64,000 bases of DNA from Mesostigma viride. Lineage: Eukaryota > Streptophyta > Mesostigmatophyceae > Mesostigmatales > Mesostigmataceae. Below the pieces are notes generated by a model. The model was not told the DNA's origin. It did no database searches and was given only the letters and a program-made list of their open reading frames with translations. Below, piece after piece: positions 50,122-59,536 of the stretch (positions are counted from its first letter, which is position 1; each line of letters starts with the position of its first letter). Location of the stretch: assembly GCA_009746045.1 (NCBI GenBank), contig RPFO01001007.1, forward strand, positions 1-64,000. The letters are read 5' to 3'. Both the position numbers and the translations under genes were made by a program.

Positions 50122-52464
50122 AACAACAACAACAACAAGAAGCAGGACAAGGAGGACAAGTCTTCTCAGCGGTGCACCCGCTGTGGCATGAAGTACCACC
50201 TGCGGCCCACCTGCCGCAAGAACGTGGACGAGCTGGGGCATTTGGACGTCCTGTGCCACAAGTGCCACGGGCCGCCCCACGGTGACCCCAAGGACTGCAA
50301 GCGGCCTCCTTACGGCAAGAAGTGTGAGTCTCCCTCTCATGCTGGCTTGAGTGTGCCTGCTTCACCTTCTTCTTCTGCATGCCCCACTGTCAGAGCAGTG
50401 AGCAGTTCTGGAAAGGTGCTACAGCTGGTTTCAGAAGATTATGTCTCTAAACCAACCTTCACATCTATGGTTCCCAAGGTGTGCAGAGTGTCCCCAGCAG
50501 AGGATGCTCAGATCAGTTTTCAGGAGCTTGCTTTGCAGTTGCATTTCCTTTATGGGCATGAAGTGAGTGCAGAGGTGGTGGCAGCAGCAATAGGGGGGGC
50601 AGCACTCAGACGTGCATGCCAGGTGGTCAGATCCCACTGCCAGCATTGTCAGTTCAATGCACCCAAACCCCCTAAGTGGCATGTAGCTACCCCACCTAAG
50701 AGCAAGGGCAGGGTGGTAGGAGATGTCTTTCATATCAAAGGACAATCTTACTTGGCACTTAAAGATGCATGGTCAAGGTACACAACCATTGAACCATTAC
50801 CTGGAATGGACAAGACACAGTTGCTCAGGGCTCTCTTGATTGCTCAGGCCAGGTACTACCCTGTGGAGGCATTGTTACTGGATCAGCAGTTCACATGTCT
50901 TGCCAATGAACCAGGGTGTGAGGCTATTGATCTGGCTGGGCTAGAAGATCATGAGAGGCAAGGCATTATTGAAAGGGCCATCAGGTCCATTAAAACCCTT
51001 GTAGCCAAAGAAGATGGCAATCTGCTGGCTGACAGTGGGTCCTATGCTGACAGAGCTCTGTGGTCCACCAGGTTGTGCCAAGTCCTCAACAGGAGGCCAC
51101 TCATGAAAACCCCACAAGGGGTGGTCATTACACCAGATGGATTGCATGCAGGCATTTATCCACCTGAGGTACTAGCCCTCTACAACGCACAGCGAGCACA
51201 GACAGCTAGCAGGTTAGCTGTCAAGGATGCAAAGCATCCACGTCCCACCTTCAGAGAAGGGGATCAGGTCCTATTCTACAAGGAGTCGGGACTAGGCAAG
51301 GTGGGTACCTGGCATGGGCCAGCCACCATCCTAAAGTTTAACACCACTGGCAGGACAGTGTTAGTTAAACACAATGACACGGGAAAAATTCACAGGTGTT
51401 CACCTCACAGGATGAAATTGTATTTTCCAACTGTGTCAGACGTGGCAGAGGAGGAAGAGCTGTTGGCCGACAGCCCTGTACAGTTGCCTGGCATCCCAGC
51501 GTTGCCCAGTGAGTGGTTGTTTGGAACACCCACTGGTGAGTGTGAGAGCCACACCCACTGTGACACCCAGGTCACCCTTGATGATTGCAGGCAGTCACTG
51601 CAGGATTGGCCCCCTGCAGCAGAGGGTCACATTGGCAAAACAGGTGATCAGCAACCTATCACCTCTACAAGTGTGAACATAGCTCAGCCACTAGCTGCAC
51701 CTTCCAAACGCAGCCTAGCAGACGCTGTTCGCATTTTACAAGCAGCTCATAGAGCCAAAGCTCAAACTGCTGCAGGATCAGCTAAGGTGGGGAAGGTTGG
51801 GCAGAATGACAATAGCCCATTTATGGTTGCAGTGGACACACAAGCCCAGGTCAGCATTATCAGTGCCCTGGCTGTGCCCCATTTGCCTTTGGAACCTTCA
51901 CCCTGGCACCATGTGGCTGATTTCTCAGGGCAGTCATCCCTCAAGGTATTAGGTCAGGTCATGTTGACTATACTCGGTATCCCCACTCCTTTTCAGGTCT
52001 TGGAAGGTTATAAAGGGAATGCTTTGTTGGGGGATCCTTTTCTCTGTTACCCTGGTGTCCTCATATCCAGTGATAGACTATCCATCCAGGACATGGGTGG
52101 TGTTGATCTGAATCATTTCAAAATTTCTCTTGAAAAACTTCTTAACACCAACATTGCTTCTGTAAAATTTGCTACACCCAAGTATGCCCCAGGGCAAGAA
52201 CCCTGTGTGGCAGACCTGGTTCACAACCAAAAACTTCATCCCAACTCATTTGGATTGGGCAAGCATGATGTGGCTAAAATGTCTCCTCTTTCTTATGAAC
52301 AGATAGAGCAAGACTGTCGCACACACATAGGATTCCTAAAATGGGTGGAGGCCTTTAACAAGGCCAGGGAAGAATGGGTAGTGCCAGATCCTCTTAGTCC
52401 TTCTCATACTCCCCTGTCACACCTATTGACAAAAAGCCTGCAGGGTGCAAGCACTTGCGCCTGA
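49738..52464 (+). CDS. pol: Copia-like Pol part 1: zinc knuckles - integrase - retropepsin-like domain
   Basis: 908 aa. End of Gag, then a GKGKGK tract (about 75-100) and a poly-Asn tract (about 110-133). Next come two zinc knuckles, CTRCGMKYHLRPTC and CHKCHGPPHGDPKDC. The integrase follows, with an HHCC-like segment (LHFLYGHE...CQHCQ) and a DDE core (GDVFHIKGQ; LLLDQQ; GIIERAIRSIK). The retropepsin-like module comes only after that, at about 690-795: VAVDTQAQVSII (DTQA in place of DTGA) and LLGDPFL. The ORF ends where the RT should begin; the RT start (KPAGCKHLRLKFVCKHKPAA then DGS) is in another frame at about 52410-52500. Confidence 0.8.
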
Positions 52465-52525
52465 AGTTTGTGTGTAAACATAAGCCAGCAGCAGATGGGT
52501 CAGTCATTTTCATGCTAGACCTTGT

Positions 52526-53881
52526 GTGACAGAGTTCAAGGGCACCACTGATCTGACAGAGGCAGAGTTGTACACGCCAGGCATTCAGCAAACATCCCTA
52601 AAAATCTTGCTGTCTGTCTTTGTGGGTCATCTCAATGATGGGGATGACTATATCTGTAAGGCTACAGACATTAAAAGGGCTTTCCTGAAAGGCTCACCTG
52701 AGATAGCACAACAAGTGTGGCATGGTCAGGTGTACGTAGTCTCCACTCCCAGAGTTTGGGCAAAACACATCCCTCAGCAGTACCTGAAAGCTAACATAGG
52801 TGTTGAAGGGCTGCAATCAGCTCCTCGCATTTTCAGGATGTCAGCTCAGGCTGTGTTTGAAAAGTTAGGGGCTAGATATGATGACATAGACCCTTGCTTC
52901 TTTGTGGTCCCACACCCTCATGGCATTCTCACCTTTGTGTGGCATGGGGATGATCAGCTGATTGCTGGGCCAAGGCGTGCTGTGGATGATTTTATTCAAC
53001 AAGTGTCACAGCATTTTGAGATTGGCAAGCAAGTAGAGCTGGGCACCACTGCCATAAAATTTTGTGGCACAATGTTACAACTCCAGCAGCATCAAAACCA
53101 GTGGGTGTGTGCACTCTACTCTCCCAATGATTACATGCACAGCTGCTTGGAGGTTTTGCAAACAAAAATCAAACCTGGAGCCTGTCCTACCATTAGAGGC
53201 AAGCTGGGGTGGTTGTGCTCAACGTGTGCACCTCACCTGGCTGTGGTTAGCAGAGTTGATGATGATGTCTTGATGCAAGTAGGTCACAAAGCCATCACCA
53301 AAACTCTCCAGGAGGGCCCTCCCCTTATCTTGCACTCCTTGGATCTCCACAAAACCATTCACATCCAAGCTATGATGGATAGTTCCATGGAGTCCAGGCA
53401 GATTACCAAGTTGCAGGCAAGGGAGTCAGGCTTGTATTTTGTGCAGAATGATGATGCACCCTTGTCTCTCATTTCATGGTACAGCCGGTTGCATAGACGC
53501 AAGGCTGTCAGCAGCAATGCTGCTGAGTGCAGGGCAGTGGTGTCAGCAGTGCTTCATGCCAGGTACTTGAATCATGTGCTGGTTTGGTTGCAGATGCAAG
53601 CAGGCAGCAATGCTGGGGTGGTGGCACACTTGCTCACTGACAGTCAGTCAGTCCTCAGTTTCCTTGCTAACCCCTATGCTGTCCACACTGATCTTGACTG
53701 GGTGGTCCTGAAACAGGAGTCCACCTACTGGGAGTCCACCCGTCACGTGGAGGACAAACACAACGCTGCTGATGCACTCACTAAAGTGCCTCAGCAGGCA
53801 GCTGAACAATATCAGCTGTTGTACCACTTGATGAACCCCTATGGCAAGCAGGCAACCCTGCCCCATAGGGGGGACGCCTAG
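52526..53881 (+). CDS. pol: Copia-like Pol part 2: reverse transcriptase and RNase H
   Basis: 451 aa. RT motifs: CKATDIKRAFLKG (copia motif with the catalytic Asp), then FVWHGDDQLIAG as the YVDD-like box (here H-G-D-D), and the SAPRIF region. The copia-type RNase H has SSNAAECRAVV, LTDSQSVLSF and HVEDKHNAADALTK. The first part of the RT lies upstream in a different frame, with another break at about 52525. The protein ends near a Gly/Asp/Ala terminus. Confidence 0.85.
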   Translation: MTEFKGTTDLTEAELYTPGIQQTSLKILLSVFVGHLNDGDDYICKATDIKRAFLKGSPEIAQQVWHGQVYVVSTPRVWAKHIPQQYLKANIGVEGLQSAPRIFRMSAQAVFEKLGARYDDIDPCFFVVPHPHGILTFVWHGDDQLIAGPRRAVDDFIQQVSQHFEIGKQVELGTTAIKFCGTMLQLQQHQNQWVCALYSPNDYMHSCLEVLQTKIKPGACPTIRGKLGWLCSTCAPHLAVVSRVDDDVLMQVGHKAITKTLQEGPPLILHSLDLHKTIHIQAMMDSSMESRQITKLQARESGLYFVQNDDAPLSLISWYSRLHRRKAVSSNAAECRAVVSAVLHARYLNHVLVWLQMQAGSNAGVVAHLLTDSQSVLSFLANPYAVHTDLDWVVLKQESTYWESTRHVEDKHNAADALTKVPQQAAEQYQLLYHLMNPYGKQATLPHRGDA

Positions 53882-54942
53882 CAGGGTCCTGTTCACCAGG
53901 GCCGCCTAGGTCACCCAGTACCCCTTGGGCAGGTCCAAGGGGTAGGTTGTGGCTTCCAGCAGGGGGGTTGGTTGGAGTCTGTTTTTCATACATCTGCGTG
54001 CCCTATGCCCAATAAAATCTGTTTTGATTTTTCAACACCATGGAATTTCGTTATGCACACCTTCATAGGTGGGCATGGGATGTATCTCACACCTTTATTC
54101 ACTAGGGCGTATGCCTTGGTGGATTGGCCTTGAGCTCAGTGGCTCAGGTGCCCCCATTCAAGTGGAGGGTCAAAGCTCCCTTGACAGGTGGTTACCCAGG
54201 ACCCCAGTTCACTGTGGATATCCTGGGCCACCTGGCCTTACTGTTCAGTGGCAGTAAAGGCATGGGTGCTGTCATGTTGTCTAGTACAACGTGCTCAGCA
54301 CAGGTGCAGGATGAAATATTCCTGTCACCTGTCACCAGGACTTCAGTCACCCATGTGCAGGGCAGGGGTGGCTGGTCTCACACGTTGTGCAGGTGCAATG
54401 TGGCCAGGTCCAGGATGTCATAGTCCTGTCACCTGTCACTCGGACTTCAGCCCCCTCTGTGCAGGGCAGGGGTGGCTGGTCCTCACATGTTGTGCAGGTA
54501 CAACATGGACAGTGCAGGGTGCAATAAACCTGTCCACTGTCACTCCTCAGGTTGCAGGTAACCTGAGCTCAGTTGACCCAGCCTGGCTGGGTATTTTTCT
54601 CTGAGTGGGCGATGATGATGGAACAACATGGAACCTCTTAAACGGTTACCTTGGCATTTTTACAATGGCTTCTTGGCTGGTGATGCACTCCCTGGATAGG
54701 CAGACAGGCATAGCTATCTCCCTTGTGAGCTCGCGAGGAGGAGGAACTCCCCGGGCATGTTGAGCTAAACGTGATGCCATCACAAGTATTGCACGAGTTC
54801 TGGGGCCCATCTTTTTCAGTCCAGATGTTGCAGTATGGGTGTCAGTTGCTCAGCACCTCAGTCAGCTTGGAGTCAGTCTCCTAGCTGGGCAGGGTCAGGC
54901 TTGAAGTCGCTAGCCTTCAACCTGAAAGGAAAACATAATGGG
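53882..54942 (+). other. Copia 3' untranslated region with tandem units
   Basis: Noncoding. Contains AATAAAATCTG at about 54010 and two to three imperfect units with TGTGCAGGGCAGGGGTGGCT and CTGTCACCTGTCAC (54300-54545). It ends with the polypurine tract before the right LTR. Confidence 0.6.
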
Positions 54943-55397
54943 AGTTAGATGAGATGCTTAGGCTGACACACGGATTTCCGGCCTGCGCGCCGCGTATTGC
55001 CTACCGCGGCTGAGCGGGACACCTCAGTACAGTACGGCAGGGTGTACGGTACTGAGGTGTCATGTGGACCGATGTGCGGTTAGTGCCAGACTGTTCCTAG
55101 GTGCTAGCTCGACCCGCCAGGTCCGGTGTAGCCGGGCCTGACGGGCCGAGTCTTAGCTGGTTGCTAGTGACGTGGTCGCATGGCATTGCAGTGTACAGTT
55201 GTCCACTGGTCGTGTGCTGCAGGTAGCACCACCATAGGCATATAGGCGTAGCACTGGGGAGTGCCACAGCACCCGAGTCTGCCCAGTTCCATTCTGAGCC
55301 CTCAGCTTTCATCGCTCTCTCATTGTATTATTGTAATACAATCATCATTCGCTCTCAGCTTTCGCAGTTGTTCGTCGTCCCTAGTCTCCATCCAACT
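54943..55397 (+). repeat. Right LTR of the copia-like element
   Basis: 455 bp, AGTTAGATGAG...CATCCAACT, followed by the target duplication cctct and the tail of the broken viral gene. Confidence 0.9.
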
Positions 55398-55402
55398 CCT
55401 CT

Positions 55403-55771
55403 CACGCGTCGTGGTGCGCGGCCGCGCGCGCCGAGGCGGACGAACGACGACTTTCCGGCACCCCGCGGTCCGCGCCGAACGGCCGGTTCGAGGGCTGACG
55501 AGGGTCGTCTGACCCGCGCGGCCGACTCGGTTTGACCCGATCGATATCCCGCGCGCCCCGCGCGGCGCGGCGTCGTGTTCGTGGATCGTGTCGATCGCGT
55601 GCGTCGGACCGGAAGAATAAATAGGTGACAATGGTTAGCCAATGTACCTGACCACATGGCGCGTACGCGCTCGGACGTGTACGCATAGGACGTGACGCGT
55701 GTCCGCTTGTCTTAAGTGGGCAAGTGGAGGAACAGGCTGTCCCGCAATTCTCGGGGTTGTAAAGGACGCAA
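55403..55771. other. Tail of the interrupted viral gene and upstream region of the KilA-N gene
   Basis: 55403 to about 55500 continues the reading frame of the 46343 gene. Then comes the left copy of a 50-bp direct repeat (55514-55564) and a more AT-rich stretch leading to the KilA-N ATG at 55772. No other gene seen. Confidence 0.55.
55514..55564. repeat. Direct repeat flanking the KilA-N gene, left copy
   Basis: CCGCGCGGCCGACTCGGTT followed by GACCCGATCGA and CCCGCGCGCCCCGCGC; repeated with two or three substitutions at 56855-56905, on the other side of the KilA-N gene. Confidence 0.75.
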
Positions 55772-56848
55772 ATGGCGCCTTTTACGCACGCGTTTTTTGA
55801 CCTTGTTGCCGAGAATGACAAGTTTTGGATTTTCAAACTCAAAGCTAATCACCATTTCCAGGTGGATACGGACAAAGAGATAAAGATCCGAAGGAGTGAC
55901 AAAAAAGTATTGGGCAAAGACTTTTGCCATGCCGCATCCGGCGGCAAGAAACTGTTCACGAACTGGTGGAGGTTAGACGCCACTCAGGCGTTTGCAATGT
56001 CCTTGGAGGCCAAGCTCAGGTCTGACCTCGCGGCGACCCCAAATGGTCTCACATCTGAGAGGATTTGGGAGGACGGCTCAAGCGCCGTTTCTGCTCTCTC
56101 TGATGTCGTGCAAGACACGGTAACGACCGGTCCCATCAACGAACGCGGTATTTGGATCCACGTCAAAATGATTGATCTGATGGCGGTGTGGATCAGCCCG
56201 CCTTTCGCCGTTTACGCGATGGACTGGGTGAATCGTATCTTGGCGGGCGACATCACCATGTTGGAGGTGGTGCGCGACGCACACGACGCGGTGCACGGGA
56301 CGACGACCTCGGTTGCGGTGGTGACTGTACAGGGCACGGGGCGCACAAAGCCCGATTACGTTCCTCCACCTTTTCGTCTCGTGGACCCGTCCCTGCGGAT
56401 CCTATCGAAGGACACTCAGCACAAGCTGGGCGATTTTGTGTCCTCCAGGGTCCCTCACGACGACGTGGGCGAGATGATGGGGTTCCTCGGCAACTGGACG
56501 TGCGAGGTGGTCACTGGGATGAGCGCGGCGTCTTTCAAAAAACTGAACGGAATCCGTAGCGGGTCGTGCAGAGACTACATGGTCGACACCCAGCAAGATG
56601 CGACGGGGTTCATGTTGCGACGGTGGATGGCGCGCGCGAAAGACGCGCCTCCCGCCGAATGGCGCAGGATCGCGCTCGAGATGAAGGTCGAGTTCGCGAG
56701 TGTGGCGGAGCTCCCGAACGGCCCCACGCCGCGCGCCGTGGTAGAGCAAAATAAGAAGGACATGAAGAACGATCTGCTTGTGACGCGCCCCTTGAACGCC
56801 GAGCGGTTCGCGAGGGACGGTCAGAAGAGGATCAAACTCGGGGCGTAG
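55772..56848 (+). CDS. KilA-N domain protein
   Basis: 358 aa, intact. A KilA-N DNA-binding domain lies at about residues 60-160: FTNWWRL...L, then GIWIHVKMIDLMAVWISPPF followed by AVYAMDWV, the classic G-W-x-H-x...A-x-W-I-S-P-x-F signature. The C-terminal part (about 210-358) is unrelated and ends Lys/Arg-rich. KilA-N proteins are common, lineage-expanded DNA-binding regulators in giant viruses and phages. Its GC content is lower than its neighbours and it sits between 50-bp direct repeats, consistent with arrival as a mobile cassette. Confidence 0.8.
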   Translation: MAPFTHAFFDLVAENDKFWIFKLKANHHFQVDTDKEIKIRRSDKKVLGKDFCHAASGGKKLFTNWWRLDATQAFAMSLEAKLRSDLAATPNGLTSERIWEDGSSAVSALSDVVQDTVTTGPINERGIWIHVKMIDLMAVWISPPFAVYAMDWVNRILAGDITMLEVVRDAHDAVHGTTTSVAVVTVQGTGRTKPDYVPPPFRLVDPSLRILSKDTQHKLGDFVSSRVPHDDVGEMMGFLGNWTCEVVTGMSAASFKKLNGIRSGSCRDYMVDTQQDATGFMLRRWMARAKDAPPAEWRRIALEMKVEFASVAELPNGPTPRAVVEQNKKDMKNDLLVTRPLNAERFARDGQKRIKLGA

Positions 56849-56854
56849 GGCACT

Positions 56855-56905
56855 CCGCGCGGCCGACTCGGTTCGACCCGATCGACATCCCGCGCGCCCC
56901 GCGCC
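56855..56905. repeat. Direct repeat flanking the KilA-N gene, right copy
   Basis: Right-hand copy of 55514-55564, beginning 7 bp after the KilA-N stop. It is followed by GGGTCTATAAACCCC (about 56909), a strong TATA box that probably serves the gene at 57103. Confidence 0.75.
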
Positions 56906-57102
56906 GAACGGGTCTATAAACCCCTCTCCTCTCCGTGGGAAGCGCACTCGCATCCCGCCAAACCCGAAGAAACCAAACCGTACGCAGCGGGACATCCCGG
57001 ACATCCTCTGCGTCCGAGTGTCCGTCTGTACCGACCGACCGACCGAGCCGAGCGCTCTCTCACTCCTAAGTTCGGACATCGCGTTTGTCCTGACCGACGT
57101 CC

Positions 57103-57459
57103 ATGGCCCGCAAAAGCCTCAAGAAGACGAGCGGGGCCGCCCGTGCGAGGGCCCGCCGGATCAACCTGGCCGCGGCTCGGGCCGCGGAACGGGAGCTGCT
57201 GGACGAGCAGACCGAGATGGTGCGCGCCATGATCGAGATCGTGCGGTCCAAAGTGCACGAGTTCGTGCGAGTTCTGGTGGACGAGGACAAGTTCCAGGAC
57301 AACGTCGACTTCCTGGACAACGAGATGTCCCGAGCTGCCGTGGAGATCGGCGGCGCCCCCCTCGAGGGCCTGAAAACCGCGGACGCGTCCAAGGTGGACC
57401 CGCGGATCCTGGAGATCGCGCGCGACGTGAGGCGCGAGATCCGCGCCGGGATCGAATGA
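57103..57459 (+). CDS. Small helical viral protein
   Basis: 118 aa. Basic N-terminus (MARKSLKKTSGAARARARR), then a long charged helix (residues about 20-85) likely to be a coiled coil. Not recognised. TATAAA lies about 190 bp upstream and the leader is open. Confidence 0.5.
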   Translation: MARKSLKKTSGAARARARRINLAAARAAERELLDEQTEMVRAMIEIVRSKVHEFVRVLVDEDKFQDNVDFLDNEMSRAAVEIGGAPLEGLKTADASKVDPRILEIARDVRREIRAGIE

Positions 57460-57596
57460 AAACGGACGATCGTCCGACGATCCGAAAATGCTCGTTTTCC
57501 GTAACTATTCGTAATAAACGAAATTGGAACGCCCATTGAGTGTCTGTGCGCATGCATGCAATATCGTCAGGCCCGTAGATGGAGCGCGTATTGCGC

Positions 57597-57653
57597 GCAT
57601 CGAACGGTTCGCGTTTGTAGGAAATCCGCTCCTACGATTACGGACCGTTCGAT
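57597..57653. repeat. Hairpin repeat flanking the BRO-like gene, 3' side
   Basis: CATCGAACGGTTCGCG then TTTGTAGGAAATCCGCTCC plus TACG, matching 58755-58795 on the other side of the BRO-like gene; the arms TGTAGGA and TCCTAC can pair. Confidence 0.65.
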
Positions 57654-57731
57654 CACCGGTCGCGATAGGCGGTCAGTCGTGCGCGAATGTTTGTATTGAT
57701 GTTCGGCGTTTTTATTGATCAACATAAACAA

Positions 57732-58679
57732 TTACGATTGAATCGACAAGCACGCGCGTTTGGCGGGGGAGCCGCCGATTAGCTTCTTGGAGGCCAGATG
57801 CCCCTCCCTCATATCCTTGTTACGGACCAAGAACTCTCTCGGGCGCTTGGCCTTTGCTTGGTCGTGCAAACCCACGCTCTTGAAGGTGGGGGTCATGGTT
57901 TTTGACAGTCTCTCCATTGCAACGACGGGGTCTTCTCCGCCCGACACCGCGGCCTTGAACACGCAATTCATGAAAAATGCCCCGCTGTTCATTTCCTCTG
58001 TCCACATGTCCCTTATCAGATCGCTCTTCTTTAACCCCTGGACCGCTCGGAATTCGTCTGCGGTCATGTTCATGATGGATTTGTTTTGCATGCCGAACAC
58101 CTTGGCGTACACCTTATCGTCCACCTTGGCTCTCGGGGTCGCGGCGATCTCGTTGGCGGCCGACTTGACGGACTCGCACTGTTTGATCCGGGGCTCTCCC
58201 GATAGTACGTCTTTGGATTTGGTCTCCGGCCGTGGAAATTCCCGTCCGTGCGACGCCTCGTAGCGCCTCAACAGATCGGATATCAGTTCCTCGGACGCGT
58301 GGAAGTAATGCCTCAGCAGCTTGGCGGTGTTCCTTCGAAACGCCGATGCTCGTGTGCCCGGCAGGAGCATAATGAGCTCGTACACTTCCTCCTCCGTCAT
58401 GATCCTGGTCGGCTTTTGGTTCCTTCCGGAGAATGTGTGGGTGTTGTTGACAGTGTTTGGAGGAATGAGGCCGCGTTCTCCCAGCCTTTTAAGGGTCGCT
58501 GTGACGTTGCCCGTCGCGTCTCGGATGTAACTTCCGTCGTCCTTTCTGTACACAATGCATTTCACGATATCGACGGCGGCGACGCGTCCGTCCGGGGCCT
58601 TGCGAATTTGTCCACGGAAGATGTCCTCCGATGCAGGGGTCCCTTCTACCACCTCCAAATACATGACGGGGACTGACAT
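57732..58679 (-). CDS. BRO-like / DNA-binding family viral protein
   Basis: 315 aa from the ATG at 58679; the frame extends into the repeat array but that part is noise. The N-terminal module (about residues 20-110: IRKAPDGRVAAVDIVKCI followed by a winged-helix-like segment) is shared with the remnant at 13422-13730. A conserved PGTRASAFRRNTAKLLRHYF segment follows. The C-terminus is variable and Lys-rich. The modular layout resembles BRO/KilA-N-type proteins. Likely a DNA-binding regulator; family assignment is tentative. Base composition is less GC-rich than surrounding genes. Hairpin repeats lie on both sides. Confidence 0.55.
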   Translation of the reverse strand: MSVPVMYLEVVEGTPASEDIFRGQIRKAPDGRVAAVDIVKCIVYRKDDGSYIRDATGNVTATLKRLGERGLIPPNTVNNTHTFSGRNQKPTRIMTEEEVYELIMLLPGTRASAFRRNTAKLLRHYFHASEELISDLLRRYEASHGREFPRPETKSKDVLSGEPRIKQCESVKSAANEIAATPRAKVDDKVYAKVFGMQNKSIMNMTADEFRAVQGLKKSDLIRDMWTEEMNSGAFFMNCVFKAAVSGGEDPVVAMERLSKTMTPTFKSVGLHDQAKAKRPREFLVRNKDMREGHLASKKLIGGSPAKRACLSIQS

Positions 58680-58754
58680 TTTGAGATTGGGTTGCAATAA
58701 GATTACATTATAATGATCTCGTCCCAAACGCGCGCCATCGGACGTCGGTCTTTT

Positions 58755-59075
58755 CATCGAACGGTTCCATTTTGTAGGAGACCCACTCCTACAAATGTAG
58801 GCTCTCGGATGATGAGCCGATTGAAAGATAGTAGTTAAAGCTTGTAGGAAATCCACTCCTACAACTGTAGACCGTCGGATGGGGATCCGGTTGAACGACG
58901 GTTCAAACTTGTAGGAAATCCACTCCTACAACTGTAGACCGTCGGATGGGGATCCGATTGAACGACGGTTCAAACTTGTAGGAAATCCACTCCTACAACT
59001 GTAGACCGTCGGACGATGACCCGATTGACGCTCGTTAAAGCTTGTAGGAAATCCACTCCTACAATTGTAGAGCGG
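58755..59075. repeat. Tandem hairpin repeat array
   Basis: Five units of about 66-70 bp (hairpin parts near 58770, 58841, 58909, 58975 and 59042). Each has TTGTAGGA, 6-7 spacer bases with ATCCAC, then TCCTACAA, followed by TGTAGACCGTCGGA and GATCCGATTGAACGACGG. Every unit folds into a perfect 8-bp-stem hairpin. A sixth related unit is at 57597. No gene overlaps it. It lies in a 535-bp gap between the BRO-like gene and the membrane-protein gene. It could be a regulatory or termination array or a mobile hairpin. Confidence 0.85.
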
Positions 59076-59214
59076 ACCCGATTGCGTGATGATAAACGAA
59101 AACGAATTTCCTGGCACCCCTTGACAAAATTTAATTGTATTGCTGCTTTTCCCACAACACGGCGCTCCTATCGACCTCTGAATTTAAATGCCGGCCCTAG
59201 CTAGTACCGTCTCC

Positions 59215-59445
59215 ATGGAGAGCGCGATCGCTCGCCTGCGCTCCTACCGCGTGTTCGGGTCCGCCCTCTTCGACTGGTTCGCCACGTGGCTCGCGGCACT
59301 TGCGTACGTCCGTTACGGTCGCGCCGGATCCTTCTCCCTCTCCGCCACCCTCCTACCCTTCGCCGTCCTCGTGGTCATCGGCGAAACCTTGCACGCCCTC
59401 CTCGGCGTCAGCACCCCCGTGACCCGGCTGGTCCTGCGCCGGTAG
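59215..59445 (+). CDS. Small membrane protein, two transmembrane segments
   Basis: 76 aa from the ATG at 59215; an upstream in-frame ATG at 59188 is possible (85 aa). Two hydrophobic helices: SALFDWFATWLAALAYV and TLLPFAVLVVIGETLHALL. A short Arg tail follows. I recall similar FDW...IGE.LH proteins scattered in NCLDVs but cannot name the family. First of a run of small membrane proteins on this strand. Confidence 0.55.
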   Translation: MESAIARLRSYRVFGSALFDWFATWLAALAYVRYGRAGSFSLSATLLPFAVLVVIGETLHALLGVSTPVTRLVLRR

Positions 59446-59536
59446 CGCTCCCCCCCTCCCCTTCCCGGCCGGTCCGTCGCCGTTTTTTTTGTGACGGGTA
59501 TAGGATAGAACCGCGTCTCGTTCGAAAGCGACCATC

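Larger units (their letters stand above)
46905..55397 (+). mobile_element. Ty1/copia-like retrotransposon with protease after integrase
   Basis: 8.49 kb, plus strand, flanked by target duplication cctct (46900-46904 and 55398-55402). LTRs (46905-47358 and 54943-55397) start AGTT and end AACT rather than TG...CA. TGGACTGAAAAG follows the left LTR as the putative primer site, and GGAAAACATAATGGG precedes the right LTR as the polypurine tract. Domain order is Gag, two zinc knuckles, integrase, retropepsin-like, reverse transcriptase, RNase H. Several frame changes make this copy defective as written. Confidence 0.88.

Noticed and set aside
58755-59075. Possible CRISPR array
   Set aside because: The units are contiguous tandem repeats; the sequence between hairpins is itself repeated, so there are no unique spacers, and no cas genes are present.
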